64,000 bases of DNA, from positions 2,232,001 to 2,296,000 of the forward strand of contig NZ_CP108081.1 of NCBI RefSeq assembly GCF_036182465.1, written 5' to 3'. Shown piece after piece: positions 56,709 through 64,000 of the stretch. Each line of letters begins with the position of its first letter. Position 1 is the stretch's first letter. Made by a program: the position numbers and the translations under genes. A model generated the notes under the pieces. It was not told the DNA's origin and searched no databases. It saw nothing but the letters and a program-made list of their open reading frames with translations. This DNA is from Streptomyces sp. NBC_00258 (lineage in GTDB: Bacteria; Actinomycetota; Actinomycetes; Streptomycetales; Streptomycetaceae).

Positions 56709-58453
56709 CCACCACCGAACGGCAGGCGGCGAAGGAGTCCTCCGGTCAGCGCGTCGCCGGCTGGTTCGACGGCCGCCTCGGCACCCACAGCCTCGGCAGG
56801 AAGTACCTGCGCAAGGTCTTCCCGGACCACTGGTCGTTCCTGCTCGGGGAGATCTGCCTCTACAGCTTCGTCATCCTGATCCTGACCGGCGTCTATCTGA
56901 CGCTGTTCTTCCATCCGTCGATGAACGAGGTGACCTACCACGGCAGTTACGTCCCGCTGAACGGCGTCCGGATGTCGGAGGCGTACGCCTCGACGCTGGA
57001 CATCAGCTTCGACGTGCGGGGCGGTCTGCTGATCCGGCAGATCCACCACTGGGCGGCGCTGATCTTCATCGCCGGGATGCTCATGCACATGATGCGGCAC
57101 TTCTTCACGGGCTCGTTCCGCAGGCCCCGGGAGGTCAACTGGCTGTTCGGATGGACCCTGTTGTTCCTCGGACTCTTCGAGGGCCTCTTCGGCTACTCGC
57201 TGCCGGACGACCTGCTGTCCGGCACCGGAATGCGGTTCGTGGACGGCGCGATCCTGTCCGTGCCGATCGTCGGAACGTATCTGTCGTTCTTCCTGTTCGG
57301 CGGCGAGTTCCCCGGGCACGACATCATCGCGCGCTTCTACTCGCTGCACATTCTGGTGATTCCCGGGATCATGGCGGCCCTGGTGGTCGCGCATCTGATC
57401 CTCGTCGTCTACCACAAGCACACCCAGTTCCCGGGGCCCGGGAAGACCGAACGGAACGTGGTGGGCGCGCCGTTCATGCCGGTCTACATGGCGAAGGCGG
57501 GCGGCTTCTTCTTCCTGGTGTTCGGGGTGATCGCGTTCATCTCGGCGATCGCGTCGATCAACCCGGTCTGGTCGTACGGTCCCTACCGCGCCGACCAGGT
57601 GTCCACGGGGGCCCAGCCGGACTGGTATCTGGGCTTCGCGGAGGGCCTGGTGCGCATCATGCCCGGCTGGGAGATCAACGTGGCCGGGCACACGCTGGTA
57701 CTCGGCGTGCTGATCCCGATCGTCGTCTTCCCCCTCCTGCTCATCTTCATCGGGGCCTATCCGTTCCTGGAGTCCTGGATCACCGGTGACAAACGCGAGC
57801 ACCATCTCCTGGACCGTCCGCGCAACCGGCCGATCCGTACGTCCATCGGCACGGCATGGATCAGCGTCTATCTGATCCTGCTCGCGGGCGGCGGCAACGA
57901 CATCGTGGCCACCCGCTTCCATCTGTCGATCAACACGGTCACCTGGGCCGTCAGGATCGCGCTCTTCGCCGTCCCGGTGATCGTCTTCGTCGCGACCCGG
58001 CGCATCTGTCTGGCCCTCCAACGCAGGGACAGAGAGCTGGTGTTGCACGGCCACGAGACCGGCGTGATCAAACGGCTCCCGCACGGCGAGTACGTCGAAC
58101 TGCACCGGCCCCTCTCCCCCGCCGAGCTGCACACCCTCACCCAGCACGAGCAGCCCCGGCCGCTCGAACTCGGCCCGGCCGAGGACGCGAACGGCGTGCC
58201 GAGTCCGAACCGCCGGGCGCCGATCCCGCGCCTGCGGGCCCGGCTCTCGCGCGCGCTGTACGGCGAGGGCACCCAGGTGGCGAAGCCGACGGCGGAGGAG
58301 TACCGGGAGGCCCACCGGCCCGGCGAGCACGAGGCCGTCGAACAACGGCCAGGCGAACGGCAGGTGAGTGAGCATCAGATAAGTGAGCGCCCGGTGGACG
58401 AACGCCGGGTGAGTGGGCGTCAGGTCAGCGAGGCGGGACCTCCAGACGGCTGA
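56705..58453 (+). CDS. Orphan cytochrome b of the bc1 complex (QcrB-like)
   Basis: A 582-residue actinobacterial QcrB-type protein. The heme ligand pairs are seen in RQIHHWAALIFIAGMLMHMM and SLHILVIPGIMAALVVAH. The quinol-oxidation loop reads PDWYLGFAEGLVRIMPGWE (PDWY in place of PEWY, as is usual here). About nine membrane helices end near residue 440. The C-terminal 80 residues are hydrophilic, ending in repeated Q-V-S/E-R units. qcrA and qcrC are absent, so this is a paralog outside the qcrCAB operon. It is translationally coupled to the shortened sigma factor and overlaps the GH2 gene by 29 bp at its end. Confidence 0.9.
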   Translation: MTTTERQAAKESSGQRVAGWFDGRLGTHSLGRKYLRKVFPDHWSFLLGEICLYSFVILILTGVYLTLFFHPSMNEVTYHGSYVPLNGVRMSEAYASTLDISFDVRGGLLIRQIHHWAALIFIAGMLMHMMRHFFTGSFRRPREVNWLFGWTLLFLGLFEGLFGYSLPDDLLSGTGMRFVDGAILSVPIVGTYLSFFLFGGEFPGHDIIARFYSLHILVIPGIMAALVVAHLILVVYHKHTQFPGPGKTERNVVGAPFMPVYMAKAGGFFFLVFGVIAFISAIASINPVWSYGPYRADQVSTGAQPDWYLGFAEGLVRIMPGWEINVAGHTLVLGVLIPIVVFPLLLIFIGAYPFLESWITGDKREHHLLDRPRNRPIRTSIGTAWISVYLILLAGGGNDIVATRFHLSINTVTWAVRIALFAVPVIVFVATRRICLALQRRDRELVLHGHETGVIKRLPHGEYVELHRPLSPAELHTLTQHEQPRPLELGPAEDANGVPSPNRRAPIPRLRARLSRALYGEGTQVAKPTAEEYREAHRPGEHEAVEQRPGERQVSEHQISERPVDERRVSGRQVSEAGPPDG

Positions 58454-61400
58454 TCCGCAGGGCGCCCCGGGCCTCGCCCGGGTGACGGCTCGTCATGGTG
58501 AGCCGGAGCCGGCTGCCGCGTACTCCGTCGAAGGTGATCACCGTCGGCGTGTCGGACGCGGTGGCCCAGTCGACGTCGACTCCCCGCACGGGTCGGTAGC
58601 GGCGTCCGTCCCAGGCGGCGACGTCCACCGAAGCGGGCAGGGAGTGTGTGGCGTCGACGGTGAAGGAGACCTCGATCCGGTCGAAGGAGCGGGCGCGGCC
58701 CCACTCGACGGACACCCAGTCCTCCTCGCGGGCGCCGTCGAAGGCGGGCAGCAGGGCCGTGGCCGCCTTGAGGAACCCGTTGGACCAGCCGGTGGCCGGG
58801 GCGCCGTCGAGCATCGCGGCGGGCAGGGTGTCCGGACGGCCCGAGTAACTCGCGTCCGCCAGCGGGTAGTTGGGCGCGCCCGGTCCGGGGTCGGGGGCGA
58901 AGTCGGCCACCGGAGTGAGGACTTTCGGGCGCGCGGCCGTGGCGCGTACGGTCACGGTCGCCGTCCGCAGTCCCGCCGAGCGTGCCCGAAGCCTGAGCCT
59001 TCCCTCCTCGGTGCCTGAGCGGACGATCGCCAGGGCCTTGCCGTGGAAGGCCGTTCGGGTGCTCGCCCGGTACCGCTCGGCACTCTCCTCGCGCCCGTTG
59101 TCGACGCCGGCCAGCGATCCGCCGTCGACGTCGAAGGCGATGGAGTTGTCTGCGCCGGGCACCACCACGCCACGGGCGTCGACCACCTCGGCGGTCACGA
59201 AGCACAGTGAACTGCCGTCGGCGGCAAGGGACTTGCGGTCGGAGGTGAGGCGCAGCGCGTGCGGTTCCCCGGCGGTGCGCAGGACATCGGTGGCCACGGT
59301 CCTGCCGTTCCGCCGGGCCACCGCCTTCAGCTCGCCCGGCACGAACGGCACCTTCCAGGTGAGGTGGAGCTTGCCCGCGCTGCCGTTCGGGCTGGTGTAA
59401 CTCCCGGGCCAGGGACCGCCGGTGACGGTCTTGTCGTCGCCCGTCGCCTCGGTGGTCTCCAGGTACGTACGCCCGTCGGTGGTCTTCTTCTCGTCGAACT
59501 TCCTGACGCCGAGGGACTTTCCGTCGAGGAACAACTCGACGGTGTCCGCGTTCGAGTACGCCCAGACGTCCACCACATCACCCGGGCGGTGGTCGGTCCA
59601 GTTCATCGGGAGCAGATGGACCATCGGCTTTTCGGTCCACTGACTCTTGAAGAGGTAGTACATGTCCTTCGGGAAGCCTGCCGTGTCGACCGCGCCGAAG
59701 AAGGACGCCTTGACCGGGAAGACGTCGTACGGCGTCGGCTCGCCGATGTAGTCGATCCCCGACCACAGGAACTCGCCCGTGAACCACTTCCGGTCCCGGT
59801 CCTTCTTCAGCCCGTACTCGCCGCTCATCGTCCAGGAGGCGAGGTTGTTGTCGTACGAGGAGGTCGCGCGCCTGCCGGGGGTCTGGTTCTCGCCCGTGTT
59901 GAGGCGCTCCGGTTCCTGGTACTCCCCACGGGTGGAGGTCTCGGACGAGGACTCCGACTCGAAGAGGAAGAGGCGCGGATAGCGGGCGTGCAGGGCATCG
60001 ACCGAGGCGGCGGTGTTGTAGTTGAGGCCCAGTCCGTCGATCTTGGCGAGCATCAGATCGGCCGGCGAGCCGACAGCGGGCAGGCTGCGGTACTTGTCGG
60101 AGCCGATCACGATGGGCCGGGTCGGATCGAGTCGCCGTACGTCGTCGATGAGCCGGTCGGCCATGGCAAGACCGGCCGTCGAGGTCGAGTCGGGAATCTC
60201 GTTGCCGATGGACCACATGATGACGGCGGGCGAGTTGCGGGCGGCCAGGACCATCTCGGCGATGTCGGCGTCGCTGTGCGCGTCGAAGAAGCGCCCGTAG
60301 TCGTACCGGTTCTTCCCGCGTCGCCAGCAGTCGAAGGCCTCCACCATCATCACGATGCCGAGCCGCTCACAGGCCGCGATCACTTCGGGGGCGGGCGGGT
60401 TGTGCGAGGTGCGCAGGGCGTTGACACCCATGCTCTTCATGATCTTCAGCTGGCGTTCCACGGCGTCCGCGTCGACGACCGCGCCGAGGGCGCCCAGGTC
60501 GTGGTGGAGGTTGACGCCGCGAAGTTTGAGGTAACGGCCGTTCAGGGTCAGGCCGTTGTCGGCGTCGACGGTGAAGTGGCGGATACCGAAGAGGGTTTCG
60601 TAGGTGTCGACCGTGCGGCCGTCGACACGGAGTTCGGTCTTCAAGGTGTGGAGCGCGGGTGTGTCGATGTCCCACATCCGCGGGCCTCGGACCGGGAGGT
60701 CGTGCGTGACGGTCGCGGGGTCCGCGCCGACCGTGACCGTGGACGTCCCGCGAGCCACCGTACGGCCGTCCGGGTCGACGACCGCCGATCGCACCTCGGC
60801 CCGTCTCGCGTCGCCCGACGCGTTCACGACACTCGTCCGCGCCCGTACGAGCGCGCGGTCCTTGCCGAACTCCGGTGTCGTCACCTGTGTGCCCCACCGC
60901 TGGACGTGCACCGGGTCGGTGACGACGAGACGGGCCTCGCGGTGGATCCCGCTGCCCGAGTACCAGCGGCTGCTGGGCAGCCGGTTCCGGACCTCGACCG
61001 CGATGACGTTCGCGGTGGTGCCGTCCGTGTGCAGCAGGTCGGTGAGATCGAGGGCGAACCCCGTGTAGCCGTAGGGGTGTTGGCCGACGAGCTGCCCGTT
61101 GCAGTGGACGGACGAGTCCATGTAGACGCCGTCGAACTCGACGGAGACCCGCTTGTCCGCGTACGCCTTCGGGAGGGTGAAGGCGATGCGGTACCAGCCG
61201 AGGCCGCCGGGGAAGAAGCCGGTGCCGCTGGTCGTGCCGTGTTCCGTGGTGGGGCTGAGCTCGATGCTCCAGTCGTGCGGTACGGCGATCCGCCGCCACG
61301 CCGAGTCGTCGTAGTCGGGCTCCGCGGCCCGTGCGTACGCGCCGGTGGGGTCGGTGAGGCCGGCCGGATCGACGAGGGCGAAGCGCCAGCCGTCGCGGAG

Positions 61401-61535
61401 GGGGACGGTCCGCCCTCCGGCGGTGGGCCGGGAACGGAGAGCGGTTTCCTCGGCGGCCCATGCGTCAGAGGTGCCCGCGAGGGCCACGGGAGCCGCCGTG
61501 CCGGCGATCAGTACGGACCTGCGAGTCACCGTCAC
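58425..61535 (-). CDS. Tat-secreted glycoside hydrolase family 2 (beta-galactosidase-like)
   Basis: A 1036-residue protein from GTG 61535 (GAAGGGAAAA upstream). A Tat signal (TRRSVLIAGTAAPVALAG) precedes a GH2 sandwich domain (about 45-210), an Ig-like domain, the TIM barrel (about 320-590; LRTSHNPPAPEVIAACERLG, IMWSIGNEIPDS with the acid/base Glu, LFLFESESSSETSTRGEY with the likely nucleophile), a DUF4982 domain (VVDVWAYSNADTVELFLDGK) and a C-terminal discoidin-like domain (about 880-1035). It cleaves terminal beta-linked sugars outside the cell; galactoside, mannoside or glucuronide specificity is not decided. Confidence 0.9.
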   Translation of the reverse strand: MTVTRRSVLIAGTAAPVALAGTSDAWAAEETALRSRPTAGGRTVPLRDGWRFALVDPAGLTDPTGAYARAAEPDYDDSAWRRIAVPHDWSIELSPTTEHGTTSGTGFFPGGLGWYRIAFTLPKAYADKRVSVEFDGVYMDSSVHCNGQLVGQHPYGYTGFALDLTDLLHTDGTTANVIAVEVRNRLPSSRWYSGSGIHREARLVVTDPVHVQRWGTQVTTPEFGKDRALVRARTSVVNASGDARRAEVRSAVVDPDGRTVARGTSTVTVGADPATVTHDLPVRGPRMWDIDTPALHTLKTELRVDGRTVDTYETLFGIRHFTVDADNGLTLNGRYLKLRGVNLHHDLGALGAVVDADAVERQLKIMKSMGVNALRTSHNPPAPEVIAACERLGIVMMVEAFDCWRRGKNRYDYGRFFDAHSDADIAEMVLAARNSPAVIMWSIGNEIPDSTSTAGLAMADRLIDDVRRLDPTRPIVIGSDKYRSLPAVGSPADLMLAKIDGLGLNYNTAASVDALHARYPRLFLFESESSSETSTRGEYQEPERLNTGENQTPGRRATSSYDNNLASWTMSGEYGLKKDRDRKWFTGEFLWSGIDYIGEPTPYDVFPVKASFFGAVDTAGFPKDMYYLFKSQWTEKPMVHLLPMNWTDHRPGDVVDVWAYSNADTVELFLDGKSLGVRKFDEKKTTDGRTYLETTEATGDDKTVTGGPWPGSYTSPNGSAGKLHLTWKVPFVPGELKAVARRNGRTVATDVLRTAGEPHALRLTSDRKSLAADGSSLCFVTAEVVDARGVVVPGADNSIAFDVDGGSLAGVDNGREESAERYRASTRTAFHGKALAIVRSGTEEGRLRLRARSAGLRTATVTVRATAARPKVLTPVADFAPDPGPGAPNYPLADASYSGRPDTLPAAMLDGAPATGWSNGFLKAATALLPAFDGAREEDWVSVEWGRARSFDRIEVSFTVDATHSLPASVDVAAWDGRRYRPVRGVDVDWATASDTPTVITFDGVRGSRLRLTMTSRHPGEARGALRISRLEVPPR

Positions 61536-61591
61536 GGGGTTTTCCCTTCGTAAGGGCCCACATTTGCTCACAACTGCTCGCGAACAAACAG

Positions 61592-61642
61592 ATTCTGACA
61601 GTCCGACACGTGTGACCGTCAAGACTCCGGTAAGCGCTTCCC
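61592..61642 (-). promoter_or_regulatory. Promoter and LacI-type operator for the GH2 gene
   Basis: On the minus strand TTGACG (61617-61622) and CAGAAT (61592-61597) are 19 bases apart. GGTAAGCGCTTCCC (61629-61642), palindromic except for one pair, lies just upstream of the -35 and resembles LacI/CcpA-type sites (AAGCGCTT). Confidence 0.5.
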
Positions 61643-61803
61643 GTCGCTGGTGTCACATCGGCCTGAATCCCACGGTGGCTGAAGGGCCCGGCAGCGGGCA
61701 GATGCGCAAGCCGGTGTGCCATGTGCGGAAGACCCGGACGCACTAGGCTGGAACACAAGTGACGCACCTGTTCACTGTGAGTGTGCGCAATGGAGTGGCG
61801 GCG

Positions 61804-64000
61804 ATGAGGAGCCACAACGAATCCTCGGACGACAGCCCGGGGTACCCGTTCGACGAGACCGCCACGGCGCGGGCCGTCATCGACGGCGACGGCATCCTCG
61901 TCGAGTGGAACGAGGGTGCCCGGCGCCTGCTCGGCCATGCCCCGGCCGAGGTCGTGGGCCTGCCCGCCGCGAATCTGCTGGCCCCGGACGCCGGAGCCCT
62001 GCACCGCCCATCGGCCGACCACCGCTGGAACGACACCCTCGCGCTGCGCCACCGGGACGGCCGGACCCTGAACGTATGGCTGCTCGCGCACCGGCGCAGC
62101 CCCGAACTCGGCGACCGCAGCGACTGGCTCGTCGTCACCCCGCTGGAGAACGGCGGGCCGCCGACGGAGGCCGACTCCCTCTCCGCGATGTTCCTGGAGC
62201 AGTCACCCTGCGCCACCGCCCTCTTCGACGAGCGGCTGCGGCTTCGACGTGTCAACGCGGTGATGGCCGAGTCGATAGGCCTCCCGGAGGAACGCATCCG
62301 CGGGCTGCGCATCCCCGAGATCGGCGGCAGACCGCAGAACGAGGAGCTTGAGGCAGCCATGCTCCAGGTGCTCCTGACCGGGCAGCGCAAGGACGTACAG
62401 ACCCTGGGCACCGGCAACACGGACGGCGCGCTGGCCTGGCTGGCACGGATGGCGCCGCTGACCGGAGCCGAGGGCCGGGTGGTCGGCGTCTGTCTCTCCG
62501 CCCACGACTTCACCGACCAGTACCTCGCCCGGGAGCGCCTGCAGATCGTGAACGAGGCGAGCATCCACATCGGCTCCACCCTCGACGTCACCCGTACGGC
62601 CCAGGAGCTGGCCGACGTCTGCGTGCCCGCGCTCGCCGACTTCGTCAGCATCGACCTCGTGGACCCGCCGGAACACGACGGCGAGCCGTACACCGGGCCG
62701 ATCTCCGCGCCCGTGAGCCTGCGCCGCGCCGCCCACCGGTCGGTGAACCCCGGCAATCCGGAGGCCGTGGTCAAGCTGGGCCAGATCGACGTCTACCCCG
62801 CCCCCTCGCCCCAGGCCGACTCCCTGGTGGCCGGTCGGCCCATCGTGGCCACGGATCCCATGAGCACACTGGCGGACTGGCTCGCCTGGGATCCGGCGCG
62901 CGGCGAGCGCGTCAGGGAACTCGGCATCCACACGACGATGTCCGTTCCGATCCAGGCCCGTGGTGCGACGCTGGGCGTCGCCGTCTTCACCCGGTTCCGG
63001 CGCCCCGACCCCTTCACGGCCGACGACGTCCTGCTGGCCGAGGAGGTCACGGCCCGGGCGGCCGTCTGCATCGACAACGCCCGGCGTTTCTCCCGGGAGC
63101 GCGAGACCGCCATCGCCCTGCAGCGCAGTCTGCTGCCCCGGACGCTCCCTCGGACGGCCGCCGTCGAGGCGGCCTCGCGCTATCTGCCCGCGGCCCGGGC
63201 GGGGGTCGGCGGCGACTGGTTCGACGTGATCCCGCTGTCGGGGATGCGCGTCGCCATGGTCGTCGGAGACGTCGTCGGCCATGGGGTCCAGGCTTCCGCC
63301 ACGATGGGGCGGCTACGGACCGCCGTGCGCACGCTCGCCGACATCGACCTGGCACCGGACGAGCTGCTGACCCACCTCGACGACCTGGTCGTCCGGCTCT
63401 CCGAGGAGGCCGGCGGCGAGGGAACCACCGGCGAGGTGGGCGCCACCTGTCTGTACGCCGTGTACGACCCGGTCACCCGCGTCTGCACACTCGCCCGGGC
63501 GGGCCACCCGCCACCCCTGATGCTCCGGCCGAACGGCTCGCCCGAGGAGATCGACGTACCGCCGGGGCCTCCGCTGGGCCTGGGCGGGCTGCCGTTCGAG
63601 TCGGTCGAGCTCAGACTGCCCGAGGGCACCGTGCTCGCCCTCTACACCGACGGTCTGGTCGAGAGCCGCGACCGTGACCTGGACGAGAGCCGCTCGGTGC
63701 TGTGCCGGGCGCTGGCGCGGAGTTCGGGCTCCCTCGACGAGACCTGCCACGACATCCTCCAGTCGCTGCTCCCGTCGACCGGCGCCTCCGACGACGTGGC
63801 CCTGCTGCTCGCCCGGACGAAGGGGCTGCCGACCTCGCAGGTGGCAACCTGGGACATCCCCGCCGATCCCGCCCTCGTCGCCCCGATCCGCAAGCAGGTC
63901 GTCCAGCAACTGGAGACCTGGGACCTGAGCGAGGAGGGCTTCACGACCGAGCTCGTCGTGAGCGAACTCGTCACCAACGCCATCCGGTACGGCGAGCGCC
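61804..64000 (+). CDS. SpoIIE-type PP2C phosphatase with PAS, GAF and HATPase domains, partial
   Basis: Open to the right edge of the window, 732 residues present. The start is ATG 61804 with GGAG eight bases upstream. Domains: PAS (about 15-115; FDETATARAVIDGDGILVEW), second PAS (about 130-240; MFLEQSPCATALFDERLRLR), GAF (about 250-430; IHIGSTLDVTRTAQELADVC, ELGIHTTMSVPIQARGATLG), SpoIIE/PP2C (about 440-660; GVGGDWFDVIPLSGMRVAMV, ARAGHPPPLMLRPNGSPEEI, YTDGLVESRDRDLDE) and the beginning of a HATPase (about 680 on; TTELVVSELVTNAIRYGER). It is divergent from the GH2 gene. Confidence 0.9.
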   Translation, partial: MRSHNESSDDSPGYPFDETATARAVIDGDGILVEWNEGARRLLGHAPAEVVGLPAANLLAPDAGALHRPSADHRWNDTLALRHRDGRTLNVWLLAHRRSPELGDRSDWLVVTPLENGGPPTEADSLSAMFLEQSPCATALFDERLRLRRVNAVMAESIGLPEERIRGLRIPEIGGRPQNEELEAAMLQVLLTGQRKDVQTLGTGNTDGALAWLARMAPLTGAEGRVVGVCLSAHDFTDQYLARERLQIVNEASIHIGSTLDVTRTAQELADVCVPALADFVSIDLVDPPEHDGEPYTGPISAPVSLRRAAHRSVNPGNPEAVVKLGQIDVYPAPSPQADSLVAGRPIVATDPMSTLADWLAWDPARGERVRELGIHTTMSVPIQARGATLGVAVFTRFRRPDPFTADDVLLAEEVTARAAVCIDNARRFSRERETAIALQRSLLPRTLPRTAAVEAASRYLPAARAGVGGDWFDVIPLSGMRVAMVVGDVVGHGVQASATMGRLRTAVRTLADIDLAPDELLTHLDDLVVRLSEEAGGEGTTGEVGATCLYAVYDPVTRVCTLARAGHPPPLMLRPNGSPEEIDVPPGPPLGLGGLPFESVELRLPEGTVLALYTDGLVESRDRDLDESRSVLCRALARSSGSLDETCHDILQSLLPSTGASDDVALLLARTKGLPTSQVATWDIPADPALVAPIRKQVVQQLETWDLSEEGFTTELVVSELVTNAIRYGER

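Noticed and set aside
1..64000. CRISPR arrays, insertion sequences, integrases, tRNA or rRNA genes
   Set aside because: No regularly spaced direct repeats, transposase motifs or RNA gene signatures were seen on either strand; short tandem repeats found are inside coding genes.

Overview
This is high-GC DNA with strong third-position GC bias, GTG and TTG starts, 4-bp ATGA/GTGA overlaps, and hallmark families: SpoIIE phosphatases, an amf/ram lanthipeptide locus, a Streptomyces subtilisin inhibitor and a streptogrisin-like protease. Together these point to a Streptomyces chromosome. No rRNA, tRNA, CRISPR array, insertion sequence or phage block was seen. Gene content is mostly accessory or conditional.

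Layout. 1-4700: end of a molybdenum hydroxylase (CO/xanthine dehydrogenase family) operon, coxL-coxM-coxD-coxE-xdhC. 4756-8788: phosphotransferase, phosphoesterase and a SpoIIE phosphatase, then a WD40 gene remnant. 9268-16494: a class III lanthipeptide locus with the gene order of amfTSBA/amfR, encoding a 38-residue precursor too short for routine gene callers. 16753-21878: a second SpoIIE phosphatase, a secreted S1 protease, a thioesterase and a DJ-1/PfpI protein. 22362-28651: the most interesting unit, a 71-residue double-glycine-leader peptide with a cysteine-free core, a 17-bp hairpin, and an NHLM-type export set (HlyD-like protein, C39-peptidase ABC protein, second ABC protein) with no modifying enzyme. 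28674-31392: ArsR/AHSA1 pair and a DHA2 efflux pump with two operator-like palindromes. 31480-36124: an Opp-type importer with fused permease, no ATPase, coupled to an MFS exporter gene.

36256-38043: GNAT, a hypothetical protein and a STAS protein. 37964-44795: a sugar ABC operon (two permeases, binding lipoprotein, LacI repressor, DUF2264 protein) with a LacI operator inside its promoter and no ATPase, so it probably uses a shared MsiK-type ATPase. 44922-47662: MerR protein with two HTH domains, a small protein, an SSI-family inhibitor with Arg at P1, a hypothetical protein and a tiny membrane peptide. 47922-52978: NCS1 permease, a hypothetical protein, and a coupled FMN 2-hydroxy-acid oxidase plus 2-hydroxyacid dehydrogenase. 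53007-56043: a zinc-finger/TM/ricin-domain protein and a Doc-like toxin-antitoxin pair with an operator. 56241-58453: a shortened SigJ-type sigma factor coupled to an orphan cytochrome b (QcrB). 58425-61535: a Tat-secreted GH2 hydrolase. 61804-64000: a third SpoIIE phosphatase running off the end.

Three SpoIIE phosphatases and a STAS protein suggest partner-switching regulation, while the lanthipeptide, protease, protease inhibitor and secreted peptide suggest an extracellular and developmental theme. Functional links between the separate units are inference.
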